NCBI GenBank assembly: GCA_009692745.1
Contig: SHYO01000027.1
Location: 1-35,295 of the forward strand
From: Chloroflexota bacterium
GTDB lineage: Bacteria; Chloroflexota; Anaerolineae; Epilineales; SHYO01
Reading direction: 5' to 3'
Length of the DNA stretch: 35,295 bases
The notes beneath the pieces were generated by a model. That model was not told the DNA's origin, made no database searches, and saw nothing but the letters and a program-made list of their open reading frames with translations. A program made the position numbers and the translations under genes. Shown piece after piece: positions 1-8,066 of the stretch; position 1 is the first letter of the stretch, and the number at the start of each line of letters is the position of its first letter.

Positions 1-1158
1 CAACTCGCTGTTCAGCCGCTGCACCACGAAGCGCATCTCGACGCCCTGCACCTGCGCCACCACCTCCCCGGCGAAGCTCTCGCCCTGCACGCTGGCCGCT
101 TGCAGCATCTGGCGCAGGTCGTCGGGCAGCCGGTTGACCCGTTCCTCGATCACCGCCTCCGCCCGGTCCGGCAGCGTCGCCCAGTCCAACGTCGCTCCCA
201 TCTGCCAGGCGCCGGCGCCGTCCTGCACCAGGTCGCCCCTTTCCTGCATGGCGCGCAGCAGTTCCACCACAAACAGGGCATGGCCCCCCGTGTGGCGGAA
301 CAGCGACTCGCGAAAGCCTTCCTCCAGGCGGTTGGGCTCACTGTCGAGCAAGGCGTCCACAAAGGCGCGCCCCTGGCTCTGGGCCAGGTCGATGGTGATA
401 TTCCCCAGGTAGCGTTTGGCTTCCACCACCACCTTGGTCAGCGGGTGGCGCTCGCCCTGGCGGCCCAGCTCCAGCTCCGCCTCGCGGTAGGTGACCACCA
501 GCAGGATGCGGCTCTCCTGCATCCGCCGCACCAGGTAGAAGAGCAGGTCGATGGAAGAGCTGTCCGCCCACTGCGCGTCGTCCAGCAGCAGCAAGAGCGG
601 CACCTGGGCCGACAGCCGGGTGATGACATTGACATACTGCTGGAAAATTTGGTTCTGCTCCACCGGGGCGGCCACAAAGGTGTCTGGCTTGCCTTTGCCC
701 ATCCATTTGCCCAGCTTGTCGGCCAGCCCGGTCTGTTTGCCAATGGCGCTGCCTATTTTGGTGGCCAGGGCCGCACCGGGCACAAAGGTCTCGATCAGGT
801 CGGGTCCCCAATCCAGCAATACCTCTATGGAGGCCTGGACCAGGGTCTGGCGGCGCAGCGTTGGCTGGCTCTGCGGCCGGGCGGCGCTGGTATCGGTCAG
901 GATTTGCAGCATGGTGCGGAAGGGCAGGTAGGGGTCACCCTGGCCGGTCTGGGGGTCGCACACACCGGCCGCCGTCGCCAACTCGGGGTGGGCTTGCTGG
1001 GCGCGGCGGGCGAACTCCAGCGCCAGGGTAGTTTTGCCCTGCCCTGGCTCGCCGGTGATAAAGCAGATCTGGCCTTTGCCGGCCAACGCCTGGTCGAAGT
1101 AGGCGTTAAGCTCGGCTAATTCTTTCTCGCGCGTGACGAACACGGCTGGCGTTGTCAT
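1..1158 (-). CDS. AAA ATPase (AAA_16 type), N-terminal part of a large predicted-ATPase regulator; runs off the window
   Basis: The reading frame is open from an ATG at 1158 to base 1 (386 codons) and continues outside the window. Residues 36-44 form a Walker A motif (GEPGQGKTT) and about 187-197 a Walker B with LLLLLDDAQWAD, the pattern of the ATPase module in SARP, LuxR and adenylate-cyclase-associated regulators. The N-terminus begins with FVTREKELAELNAYFDQAL, typical of AAA_16 proteins. Such proteins are normally around 1000 aa, with TPR repeats or an output domain after the ATPase, so the effector part is not visible. A good promoter lies about 95 bp upstream, so this is probably the first gene of its transcript. 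The long antisense open frames over it reflect GC-rich codon bias. The exact output function is unknown. Confidence 0.85.
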   Translation of the reverse strand, partial: MTTPAVFVTREKELAELNAYFDQALAGKGQICFITGEPGQGKTTLALEFARRAQQAHPELATAAGVCDPQTGQGDPYLPFRTMLQILTDTSAARPQSQPTLRRQTLVQASIEVLLDWGPDLIETFVPGAALATKIGSAIGKQTGLADKLGKWMGKGKPDTFVAAPVEQNQIFQQYVNVITRLSAQVPLLLLLDDAQWADSSSIDLLFYLVRRMQESRILLVVTYREAELELGRQGERHPLTKVVVEAKRYLGNITIDLAQSQGRAFVDALLDSEPNRLEEGFRESLFRHTGGHALFVVELLRAMQERGDLVQDGAGAWQMGATLDWATLPDRAEAVIEERVNRLPDDLRQMLQAASVQGESFAGEVVAQVQGVEMRFVVQRLNSEL

Positions 1159-1477
1159 AGACCCCTTTTCCCGGACGAAGGCAGTTTCGGCCGGAAAATT
1201 CATTTTCATCTTTCAAGGCGCCCGTAGCGGGTACGGTAACACCTGTGAGGGCAATTATACGTTGTAGCCCAATGGATTACAACCCTCTCGATAACCGGTA
1301 CCCGCTGAGTACTCTCAGCAGTAGCTGTACTCAGCACGCATCTGATCTAATTTCCTGGGAGCGGCCCGAACTACGTTCACCTGGCGCATGAGCCGGTGGA
1401 GTTACTTTTCGGTGTGGCCCCCTGTTACTTGCCGGCCTGATGCTTGTCGAGATTACTCGACTGAAGGGTCGAGAGTA
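1159..1477. other. Intergenic region between AAA ATPase and esterase genes, with palindromes
   Basis: No convincing gene is present. The region holds the minus-strand promoter at 1254-1282, a palindrome GCTGAGTACTCTCAGC at 1304-1319, a half-copy GCTGTACTCAGC at 1324-1335, and a near-palindrome GTCGAGATTACTCGAC at 1446-1461. The last of these runs into the tandem repeat that ends the next gene. Confidence 0.6.
1254..1282 (-). promoter_or_regulatory. Sigma70-type promoter for the AAA ATPase gene
   Basis: Read on the minus strand there is TTGTAA (1282-1277), a 17-nt spacer and a perfect TATAAT (1259-1254). The start codon is at 1158, giving a leader of roughly 90 nt. A palindrome (GCTGAGTACTCTCAGC, 1304-1319) sits just upstream of the -35 box, in a position suited to a regulator. 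Confidence 0.55.
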
Positions 1478-1510
1478 CTAGACTGAAGGGTCGAGAGTAC
1501 TAGACTGAAG
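1459..1510. repeat. 22-bp tandem repeat, about 2.4 copies, overlapping the 3' end of the esterase gene
   Basis: The 22-bp unit beginning GACTGAAGGGTCGAGAGTAC occurs exactly at 1459-1480 and 1481-1502, followed by 8 bp of a third copy. A diverged copy precedes it (1446-1458). Each unit contains half of the GAGTA-TACTC palindrome type seen elsewhere. The stop codon of the minus-strand esterase (1480-1478) lies inside the repeat, so the last residues of that protein are repeat-encoded. Confidence 0.85.
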
Positions 1511-3115
1511 CCAGTCATTGCCCCAGAAGCCCCAATCCAGCAGTTCCCCCTCGGCATAGACCAGATAGTCGGGCAAAAGGTGCATGTCTAAATGGCTGCC
1601 CCACGAGATAGCATCAGGTACGATGCCGCCGTGGACCGCGATATACCGTTCGGGATTCGCCGGATGCGGAAAAATGGCGAACACAGCGGTGCGACTGGCG
1701 GTATAGCGCCTGTCTCCAAGTTGGGTAGCAGTGGCGCTGAAGTCCAGCGGTAAATCCGCCGCAAAGCGGGCCAGCACGGCATTAGAAGCGGGCGTGCCAT
1801 AGAGCAGCAGATTATGGTTGGCCAGGATATCCGGCGCCAGGTCGACGTCGTTGATGATCGGCAGGTTGATAAAGTTTTCCCCCATGATGCCGCCCCGATG
1901 GACGCCGCCATTCCGGCTGCGGTAGTAGGTCTGGGCGTGCCGCGCGACCCAGGAAGTAAAAAAGGTCTCCTCCTCTGTGCCAGTAGTTCCGGGCACCAAG
2001 ATCAGACCATCGAAGAAGAGGTCCCCGATGGGACCTGAGGCGCTATGGTGTTTCTCTTGGGAAAGGTTGGGGACTCCGGCCGTCCAGCGGCCATCTGTGC
2101 GGCGGAAGGTCTGCGCCCGGCCGGTTTCACCGGGCCCCACAGGTACGGTTCCCAAATCTTGACCGTCGATGACAATGGAGAGAGGGTTGCGGGCTGGGTC
2201 CAGTTTCAAGGAAAATGTCCGGATGTTGTCAGTCCGCACAACCAGGCGGTGCTGGTCTGGGAAGCCTGCGTCTACCATGCCACGGGTACCGTAGTGCTCA
2301 AGTTGGTCGATGGTGGTCCAGTAGGAGCGATTGTGGCGCAAATTATAGGTCGCCAAAGTCACATGGTCGGGGTTGCGGCGCTTTTTTTGCTCCAGCAGCC
2401 AGGGAATCAGTTGATCCCAGACCTCGGGCAAGTTGGAATTATGTCCGAGGCGTGGCACCTCGGTATAGGTGTAAGAGAAGCCCTGCGCTTGCATGAGGCG
2501 CGCCATCTGGCGTGAATGTTCCACGGAGACCCCTCCGCCGATGGACCGGTCCCATGCCCCGTGGATCATCCAGACAGGGGTATGCTCCAGGTTTTCGACG
2601 AGGAAGGCGGCCGAGCGGGATTGCCAGGAGGGCTCTTCCCACGGGTTGAGGTGGAAGGTCATGCCGCCGGGTTTCTCCCAGAGCCGGTAATCGCAATAGC
2701 CGCAGAATGGGGCGGCGCCGGCAAAGAGATCCGGGTAATGGGAGATCAGATACCAGACGGCCGCCCCACCCATAGATGATCCGGTGATGGAAATGCGATC
2801 CCGGTCGATGGGGTAGTGGGCAGCCACATGCTCGATAGCTTCCATAACATCGACTTCTCCGTAGTTCTGATAGACCGAACCGGGGCCTCGTCCGGTGGGG
2901 CGGAGCACCACGCAGGATATGCCGTGCCGGGCGGCGATGGCAGCGATCTCTTCCGCCAGAGCTACGTCGGCGGCCAGATCCTTGAGGCCACCCGGATTCA
3001 CCTGCAGGAGGAGAGGCTTAGGCGCGTCGCTGGTATCTGTGGCACAGACGGCGCAAGGGTGGAGCTGGTTATCGACGGGTGAACGAAAGTATTGGATTTG
3101 CCCTATAGGCTTCAT
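1478..3115 (-). CDS. Serine esterase / prolyl-oligopeptidase-like alpha/beta hydrolase with C-terminal extension
   Basis: A 545-aa protein starting at the ATG at 3115, chosen because AGGGGAGA sits just upstream; the frame stays open further upstream but without a better start. Residues 112-116 give GSSMG, placing the nucleophile at Ser114. Asp189 (HGAWDRS) and His225 (RLGHNSN) complete a believable alpha/beta-hydrolase triad. The N-terminal 250 residues are the hydrolase; the rest looks like a second, beta-rich domain with no assignment from me. No clear signal peptide is visible. Its neighbours are glycosidases, which suggests removal of acyl groups from plant-type polysaccharides or their oligomers. 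The C-terminal tail is encoded by a 22-bp tandem repeat and may be a late addition. Confidence 0.85.
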   Translation of the reverse strand: MKPIGQIQYFRSPVDNQLHPCAVCATDTSDAPKPLLLQVNPGGLKDLAADVALAEEIAAIAARHGISCVVLRPTGRGPGSVYQNYGEVDVMEAIEHVAAHYPIDRDRISITGSSMGGAAVWYLISHYPDLFAGAAPFCGYCDYRLWEKPGGMTFHLNPWEEPSWQSRSAAFLVENLEHTPVWMIHGAWDRSIGGGVSVEHSRQMARLMQAQGFSYTYTEVPRLGHNSNLPEVWDQLIPWLLEQKKRRNPDHVTLATYNLRHNRSYWTTIDQLEHYGTRGMVDAGFPDQHRLVVRTDNIRTFSLKLDPARNPLSIVIDGQDLGTVPVGPGETGRAQTFRRTDGRWTAGVPNLSQEKHHSASGPIGDLFFDGLILVPGTTGTEEETFFTSWVARHAQTYYRSRNGGVHRGGIMGENFINLPIINDVDLAPDILANHNLLLYGTPASNAVLARFAADLPLDFSATATQLGDRRYTASRTAVFAIFPHPANPERYIAVHGGIVPDAISWGSHLDMHLLPDYLVYAEGELLDWGFWGNDWLQSSTLDPSV

Positions 3116-3159
3116 AGATTCTCCCCTGCAACCGTTTATATTCCTAGATTTTGCGCCAG

Positions 3160-3173
3160 GCGAGTATACTCGC
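3160..3173. promoter_or_regulatory. Perfect palindrome GCGAGTATACTCGC, candidate operator
   Basis: It is a self-complementary 14-mer between the divergent esterase (minus) and glycosidase (plus) genes, sharing the core GAGTATACTC with the palindromes at 1304, 16940, 17222 and 17238. No regulator gene for it is visible in the window. Confidence 0.5.
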
Positions 3174-3190
3174 ACGGCAGCATCTGTCAA
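3163..3190 (-). promoter_or_regulatory. Sigma70 promoter of the esterase gene, -10 box inside a palindrome
   Basis: On the minus strand TTGACA (3190-3185) is followed after 16 nt by TATACT (3168-3163). The -10 box lies inside the 14-bp perfect palindrome GCGAGTATACTCGC (3160-3173), an arrangement expected of a repressor operator. The leader to the ATG at 3115 would be about 40 nt. Confidence 0.6.
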
Positions 3191-3351
3191 CACATCCTTT
3201 GGAGAATTGGCGTCCGGCGTTATCTGGCTGCCGGTACTCCGGCAGGAGTTGTCTTTTGCCGAACAGGCGGGATTAGGGCAAAATAGGGGTATTACTTTCT
3301 CTATCCCTGGCAGTTTGGTGAAAGCCACTGCATAGAACTGGAGGATCAGCT

Positions 3352-5019
3352 ATGACTAATGCAACAGGTACCATAACCATTTCCGACTTGAGCCATTGCC
3401 AGCCGCAAGAAGCCTTATCGAAGACGCCGCAGAAGGGGCACTGGCAGGTGATTCCTTATGAGGCGGAGGGCGTCTCCGGCAAGATGGTTGTGGCGGGACA
3501 GGAGTGCGGTGCGCCCGCTCTGACCATGCCGCTGGGGGTGCAGGGGTGGTATGCGATCCATCTGGGGATCTGGACGCACTGGATGAACAGTATGGTCAAG
3601 GTGAAACTTACTAAGGATGCCTGTTTCACGGTGGTTTCGACCCCGTCCCCTGATTGGCGATCCAACTATTTTGCCAGCATTGCAGAGGTCTTCTGGGTCT
3701 ATGCGGATTTGACAGGCCAGGATCTGAATATCAGCCAGATGAGCACCGGGCTGCCGGTCCGGTCGGGAATTGCTTACATTAAATTGGAAGCTCTGACCGC
3801 CGACCAGGTGGCAGAAATTCAGCGAGATCGCAGCCAGAGCGACACGAAACGGTTGATCGGCTATAACGATGCCTGGAGTTTTATCTATTCCCGCGGCCCA
3901 TCGACTGCCCAGGAGATCTGTGAGGAGATAGAGCCGTTCCGGCACACAGATTTCCAGAAGTTGCTATGGGGTATCGGCCAGGGCAGTGCGACACTCTATC
4001 CCTCTAAGATTGGGGAGATGATGGAGCGGGCTAACCGCACCGACTTCCAGCGGGATGGGGACCGGGTGGCTGCCGAAAGCTTCCGCACGTTCAAACGCAA
4101 GGGGATCGATCCGTTGAAGACAGCGATTGATTTTGCCCACAGCATGGGCCTGGAGTTACACGGTTCTTACCGTATGTCTGGGTGGTATACGCCCCCGCCG
4201 GAGGATATGGAGGACAGCTTCTTCCAGCAGCATCCCGAGTGGCGGTGCATAGATCGGGATGGGGTAGAGATTACGCGCATGAGTTATGCCTTCCCGGGCG
4301 TACAGGATTTTGTGATTTCTCTGTTTCGGGAAGTGGTGGAACTAGGGGCGGATGGAATCAGCCTGGCGTATGTGCGCAGCTATCCCTGTGTGTTGTACGA
4401 GGCGCCGGTGGTGGATGGCTTCCTTGAGAAATATGGGGTGGATCCGCGGAATTTACCGGAGGATGACCCCCGTTGGCTGAAACACAAGGCAGAGGCCTTG
4501 ACCGGCTTTATGCGGAATTTGCGCCGGTCTATGGATGAGACCGGACAGCGGTTGGGGCGACATATCCAGCTATCTGCGGTGGTATTGAATACATTGGACT
4601 TTAGCCTTTTACACGGCATGGATGTAGCTGCCTGGGCGCGGGAAGGGCTGGTGGATTTTATCATGCCCGATTCGTCGCGAGGAAGTATGCCGCTCGATAG
4701 CAGCGGTTACATAGACGTGTGCCGGGGTACCAAATGTAAGGTCTATCCCGAGATGATGCCGCGTCAGATGGCGCCAGCCGAATATCAGCAGCGGGCTTTG
4801 CAGGCTTATGGGTTGGGGGCGGATGGCCTATCTTTCTGGGACATCGACTCGGAGAGCCGGTTGGGTCTGAAGGATCAGTGGAGCATGGTGCGCCGGCTGG
4901 GTCATAAGGATGAACTGGCAGGGTGGACGCCAGATCAGTGGCCAGCCTACCGCCAGGTGCCAATGTATACGTTAGGGGGCTATAGGATAGATAGGTACTC
5001 GCCATACTGGGCGTGGTGA
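3352..5019 (+). CDS. Family-10-like (GHL10-type) TIM-barrel glycosidase, putative
   Basis: A 555-aa protein starting at the ATG at 3352, preceded by GGAGG seven bases upstream. The first 180 residues look like a beta-rich N-terminal domain. The remainder resembles putative family-10-like glycosyl hydrolases, with a barrel-like stretch around residues 240-520 containing GADGISLAYVRSYP and a later GADGLSFWDID. No signal peptide is obvious. It diverges from the esterase and converges on the GH5-like gene. It is distantly similar in style to the protein at 17249-19009 (shared YGV-P and DGI/DGV-strand patterns). The substrate cannot be read from the sequence; a plant or algal polysaccharide is a guess from context. 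Confidence 0.65.
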   Translation: MTNATGTITISDLSHCQPQEALSKTPQKGHWQVIPYEAEGVSGKMVVAGQECGAPALTMPLGVQGWYAIHLGIWTHWMNSMVKVKLTKDACFTVVSTPSPDWRSNYFASIAEVFWVYADLTGQDLNISQMSTGLPVRSGIAYIKLEALTADQVAEIQRDRSQSDTKRLIGYNDAWSFIYSRGPSTAQEICEEIEPFRHTDFQKLLWGIGQGSATLYPSKIGEMMERANRTDFQRDGDRVAAESFRTFKRKGIDPLKTAIDFAHSMGLELHGSYRMSGWYTPPPEDMEDSFFQQHPEWRCIDRDGVEITRMSYAFPGVQDFVISLFREVVELGADGISLAYVRSYPCVLYEAPVVDGFLEKYGVDPRNLPEDDPRWLKHKAEALTGFMRNLRRSMDETGQRLGRHIQLSAVVLNTLDFSLLHGMDVAAWAREGLVDFIMPDSSRGSMPLDSSGYIDVCRGTKCKVYPEMMPRQMAPAEYQQRALQAYGLGADGLSFWDIDSESRLGLKDQWSMVRRLGHKDELAGWTPDQWPAYRQVPMYTLGGYRIDRYSPYWAW

Positions 5020-5051
5020 GTCATCATCCGCCATAGATTTATAAAACAGGT

Positions 5052-6248
5052 TTATGAGGTGAGGGCATAGACATGCACGGCGTAGGGCTCAAAGGTGTCG
5101 GTGGCAGCGCCGTTGTGAATCGGAACCTGGCGCTCCTCACCCAATACGCGCAGATGCGTTGCGCTCGTCTGGTTGAAGCCGGACCAGGTAACCTCCGCCG
5201 GGTCGAAGGCGCTGTTGGCAGCTAAGAGGTAGAGCTGATCCCCAGCCTGTTTGACCAGGATTTGGACTCCCTTCCAGATGGAGTAGCCCAGGTTGCGGTA
5301 GCGGGGGCGCAGGGGCAGGTTGGTGGTGTGGCCTGCGAGTATATCATGCAGGTCGCGCAGCTCACCGACCAGCCGCCGGATATCCTGCCAGACGGGTTGA
5401 TCGAGGGCTACCTGGTACATACTGAAGAGGAGACCGGATGCGCCGTTAATAATATTGGCGAAGGCCATGTAACGCATCTGCGCATAGGTAGGATGCAGCA
5501 TAGCGCCGGGGTCCTTGCCCTGCGCGGCAAATTCCGGCCGCCACAGGGGGCTGTAGAAGTCCTCCCAGGCCATAGCCTGGAGCTGCATCCAGACGGGCTT
5601 CTGGCTCTCGCCTACCTGGACCATTTTGGCGGTGTAATCCGCTACTGCCGAAATCTGCTGGTCCGGCGAATCCAAAGCGCGACCATCGGGCCGGATGCCG
5701 ACGTGCTGGCGCATGTGGGGCGGCATGACGGGGTAGGGGTTACAGCCGACAATGTCGGCCGCAATATTGTATTCCTGCAGAGCTTCGACGGTGGCGCTGG
5801 CGCTATGCCCTTGATGGATGGGGTGATAGGGGTCTATCTTCTTCACCAGTTGATAGCCTGTAGCCAGGTCTTCTGCCGTCTGGCTAACCAGCATGGGAGC
5901 ATCCGGACGCCAGGCAGGTTCATTGTAGGTCTCGTAGGCCAGGAGATCAGGATGGTCCTTGAGCCTTTCTATGACGGCGGTTAACTCCTGGGTGAAGGCC
6001 GGATCAGAGTGCAGGTTCATGCGGTTATAGAGGTAGGCGCAGATCTTCAAGCCATATCGTTCCTCAGGCATGGGTTGGCCGCTCATCTTCATGCCGCCAA
6101 ACGAGGTCAGGCGGAAGCAGTTGAAACCGGCCTCCGCCAGATCCTTTAGCGACGCTCCTACCGGCATATGCCTCCCTTGCAAGGCAAAAAAGGGTTGTCC
6201 ATTGAATTCGAGGATGCGATCTTCTCGGATTGTGACTCTACTAGACAT
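5052..6248 (-). CDS. GH5/GH-A clan TIM-barrel glycosidase-like protein
   Basis: A 398-aa protein with an ATG at 6248 and AAAGGAG seven bases upstream. The N-terminal pattern (FNGQPFFALQGRHMPV, then AGFNCFRLTSFGG) and the fourth-strand motif YETYNEP with Glu110 fit the GH-A clan acid/base residue. The usual nucleophile glutamate in strand 7 is not evident: the matching stretch reads PVWMQLQA (about 218-225), with Gln where Glu would be expected. The C-terminal 90 residues form a beta domain, as in many GH-A enzymes. It follows the six-hairpin glycosidase gene by 41 bp, so the two are probably co-transcribed. It may be a divergent subfamily or a non-hydrolytic relative. Confidence 0.7.
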   Translation of the reverse strand: MSSRVTIREDRILEFNGQPFFALQGRHMPVGASLKDLAEAGFNCFRLTSFGGMKMSGQPMPEERYGLKICAYLYNRMNLHSDPAFTQELTAVIERLKDHPDLLAYETYNEPAWRPDAPMLVSQTAEDLATGYQLVKKIDPYHPIHQGHSASATVEALQEYNIAADIVGCNPYPVMPPHMRQHVGIRPDGRALDSPDQQISAVADYTAKMVQVGESQKPVWMQLQAMAWEDFYSPLWRPEFAAQGKDPGAMLHPTYAQMRYMAFANIINGASGLLFSMYQVALDQPVWQDIRRLVGELRDLHDILAGHTTNLPLRPRYRNLGYSIWKGVQILVKQAGDQLYLLAANSAFDPAEVTWSGFNQTSATHLRVLGEERQVPIHNGAATDTFEPYAVHVYALTS

Positions 6249-6289
6249 GGACCGGCTCCTTTGAGGGTGATCTCCAATCTGCTCCGGTG

Positions 6290-7867
6290 TTAATAAGGAT
6301 CGAAGAAGGTGAAATCTGTGCCGAAGTTTTCTATAGCTACGACTTCGTCGCCGCGCAGCCGGGCGCGGATGTCGCGCTTGGCGTGATGCAGCGTTAGTTC
6401 TTGCAGTTCCAGGGGGAAGCTGAAAGTGATGGGGCGGTTTGTGGGTGGCTGAGCGAAGAAGAGATAGCCGTTGGAGAGATCCCGCTGTGCCCCGGCGCCT
6501 TCAATGGATAGCTGGCTGCCCTGCACCCAAGGGGGGAGGCGCACCATCAGGGCCCCCGGACGTTTGAGGCGTACGCGCAGCGCCGCGTGGGTGTAGGGTG
6601 ATTCGACCTGGATGTGCTCCGTGTCGTGATCGAAGAGTAAGTTGACCCAATGGATGCCTGCCGAACCTTGTCCGGCATCGAAACGGGTGACCTCCCGGTA
6701 GGCTTCGCAGAGGGAGGCAACAGCCCCGCCCACGATATCCATATTGAAACCGATAGTGGGAAAATCTACCGGCTGATGGCCGTAGGGCGCCGGAAAACCA
6801 AAGGCTCCCAAGTGACGATGAGCTACGTCGCGTTTACCATCCTGACTTTCAGGGTTGGGCGGATCCTGGATAAAGGAAATATCACGAAGTTGGGAAGGGA
6901 GCAAATGTCCGCGCAGGATACGCTCGGCGTCATGGTAATATTGGGGATAGCCCCAGCGACCCAGGATCAGGGCGGTTTCCAGGATATCACCGGTGTTATT
7001 GGCCTCGCCCCGGTCGGAGGTGTTATCCGGCGCAGTGGTTTCGGGGGACCAACCCAGGGCGTCGCGCAACTGCCACAGGCCGTGGTCGTAGAAGGCTTTG
7101 ACGCGTGACATAAGTTGGGCATCGCCCAGCAGATCCGCCAGTTGCGCCAGGGAGGAGAGGACGCAGGTGCTGGAGTGGGGATGGGTGCCATGCTGGTCTA
7201 TGTCGTAGGCCCCGTCCGGTGGATAGGCGCCTTGTAGGACCAGTTCCTTTAAGGCCAGCGCCAGGTCCAAGGCCGGCGCGTAGTGGGTGGCGCGATAGTA
7301 TTTCACCAGGGGGCCCATGGAGCGGGCCAGGCCGGTGATCAGGGTATTATCCCAGAATTTCAGGCCATAGTCGTTTTCCAGGGGTTGGCTATTCCAGCCT
7401 CGCTGCGGATCCCAGAACTGGCAGATGGCGGCGATGCTGGCTTCAGCCAGCTCACGAGCGCGGGCCGAATTCCGGAAACGGACCAGGGCGTATAGGGCGT
7501 GAAAGCCTTCCCGCAGGTTGTGGGTATAAAAGTTGATGGGGATTCCGTCGATCTCCTGCCGGTTCAGGGCGAAAGGCAGGGTACCACTGTAAGAAAGAAA
7601 AGCAGCCTGCGCGTGCTTGTCAATGGCGTCCTCGTCCAAGGTGAGACCCAGGGCGTCTTCGGCGTTGAGCAGGGCGTTCAGATGCCGGCCAGGGACGTGG
7701 GATTCGGAGTGGGCCCGGCTAAAGGATAGGTAAGCTTCGGGCCAGACACGCGAGCCAAAGAAGGGCACATCATTGTCGTCGGCATTGAAGATGTTGCACA
7801 TTGTCTGGCAACCGAGGGTGATAGCGTCGCGCAAGTCAGTCGTATTGACGTTTTGCAGTTTGGGCAT
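6290..7867 (-). CDS. Six-hairpin (alpha/alpha toroid) glycosidase-like protein, GH127-like
   Basis: A 525-aa protein starting at an ATG at 7867 with a purine-rich GAGAGGAAAGG Shine-Dalgarno. Repeated helix pairs (residues about 60-400) with aromatic- and histidine-rich loops (YDIDQHGTHPHSS; DRGEANNTGD) and a C-terminal beta domain (from about residue 410, with ALRVRLKRPGALMVRLPPW) resemble DUF1680/GH127 beta-L-arabinofuranosidases and related six-hairpin glycosidases. It is first in a two-gene operon with the GH5-like gene. The exact family is uncertain because I could not align catalytic cysteine or glutamate residues with confidence. Confidence 0.65.
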   Translation of the reverse strand: MPKLQNVNTTDLRDAITLGCQTMCNIFNADDNDVPFFGSRVWPEAYLSFSRAHSESHVPGRHLNALLNAEDALGLTLDEDAIDKHAQAAFLSYSGTLPFALNRQEIDGIPINFYTHNLREGFHALYALVRFRNSARARELAEASIAAICQFWDPQRGWNSQPLENDYGLKFWDNTLITGLARSMGPLVKYYRATHYAPALDLALALKELVLQGAYPPDGAYDIDQHGTHPHSSTCVLSSLAQLADLLGDAQLMSRVKAFYDHGLWQLRDALGWSPETTAPDNTSDRGEANNTGDILETALILGRWGYPQYYHDAERILRGHLLPSQLRDISFIQDPPNPESQDGKRDVAHRHLGAFGFPAPYGHQPVDFPTIGFNMDIVGGAVASLCEAYREVTRFDAGQGSAGIHWVNLLFDHDTEHIQVESPYTHAALRVRLKRPGALMVRLPPWVQGSQLSIEGAGAQRDLSNGYLFFAQPPTNRPITFSFPLELQELTLHHAKRDIRARLRGDEVVAIENFGTDFTFFDPY

Positions 7868-7947
7868 GGTGATGCGCCTTTCCTCTCTAGAGGTGACTAT
7901 GTTTGGGAGTCAAACAACCTTGTACGGCAAATCTCATAGGTAGGCAG

Positions 7948-7956
7948 ATTATAGCA
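7948..7956 (-). promoter_or_regulatory. Extended -10 promoter for the glycosidase operon
   Basis: The minus strand reads TGCTATAAT (7956-7948), a perfect extended -10 element (TG-n-TATAAT). No good -35 box is present, as is usual for this promoter class. The leader to the ATG at 7867 would be about 75 nt. Confidence 0.5.
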
Positions 7957-8030
7957 GTATTTTAGGTGCGTGGCGAAGTAATCTCATGCCCTGTTTGTAC
8001 ATATCAAAGTGTTTGCTTACAAGGATTCTT

Positions 8031-8046
8031 CGTATAAAATTATACG
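8031..8046. promoter_or_regulatory. Near-palindrome CGTATAAAATTATACG overlapping a possible -10 box
   Basis: The 16-bp imperfect palindrome lies 21 bp before the alpha/beta hydrolase start at 8067. Its TATAAA (8033-8038) could serve as a -10 box; the -35 (GTTTGC, 8011-8016, 16-nt spacer) is weak. It could be an operator on a plus-strand promoter. Confidence 0.35.
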
Positions 8047-8066
8047 CAAGCATCTTAAACTAAACC

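Noticed and set aside
100-1119. Long plus-strand open frame (339 aa) opposite the AAA ATPase
   Set aside because: It is antisense to a frame with clear Walker motifs; composition is low-complexity and rich in Gln, Gly and His, typical of a GC-bias shadow.
1459-1510. CRISPR array
   Set aside because: The 22-bp units are directly adjacent with no spacers, and no cas genes are present.
5262-5984. 240-aa plus-strand frame opposite the GH5-like gene
   Set aside because: Antisense shadow with no recognisable motif and no ribosome-binding site.
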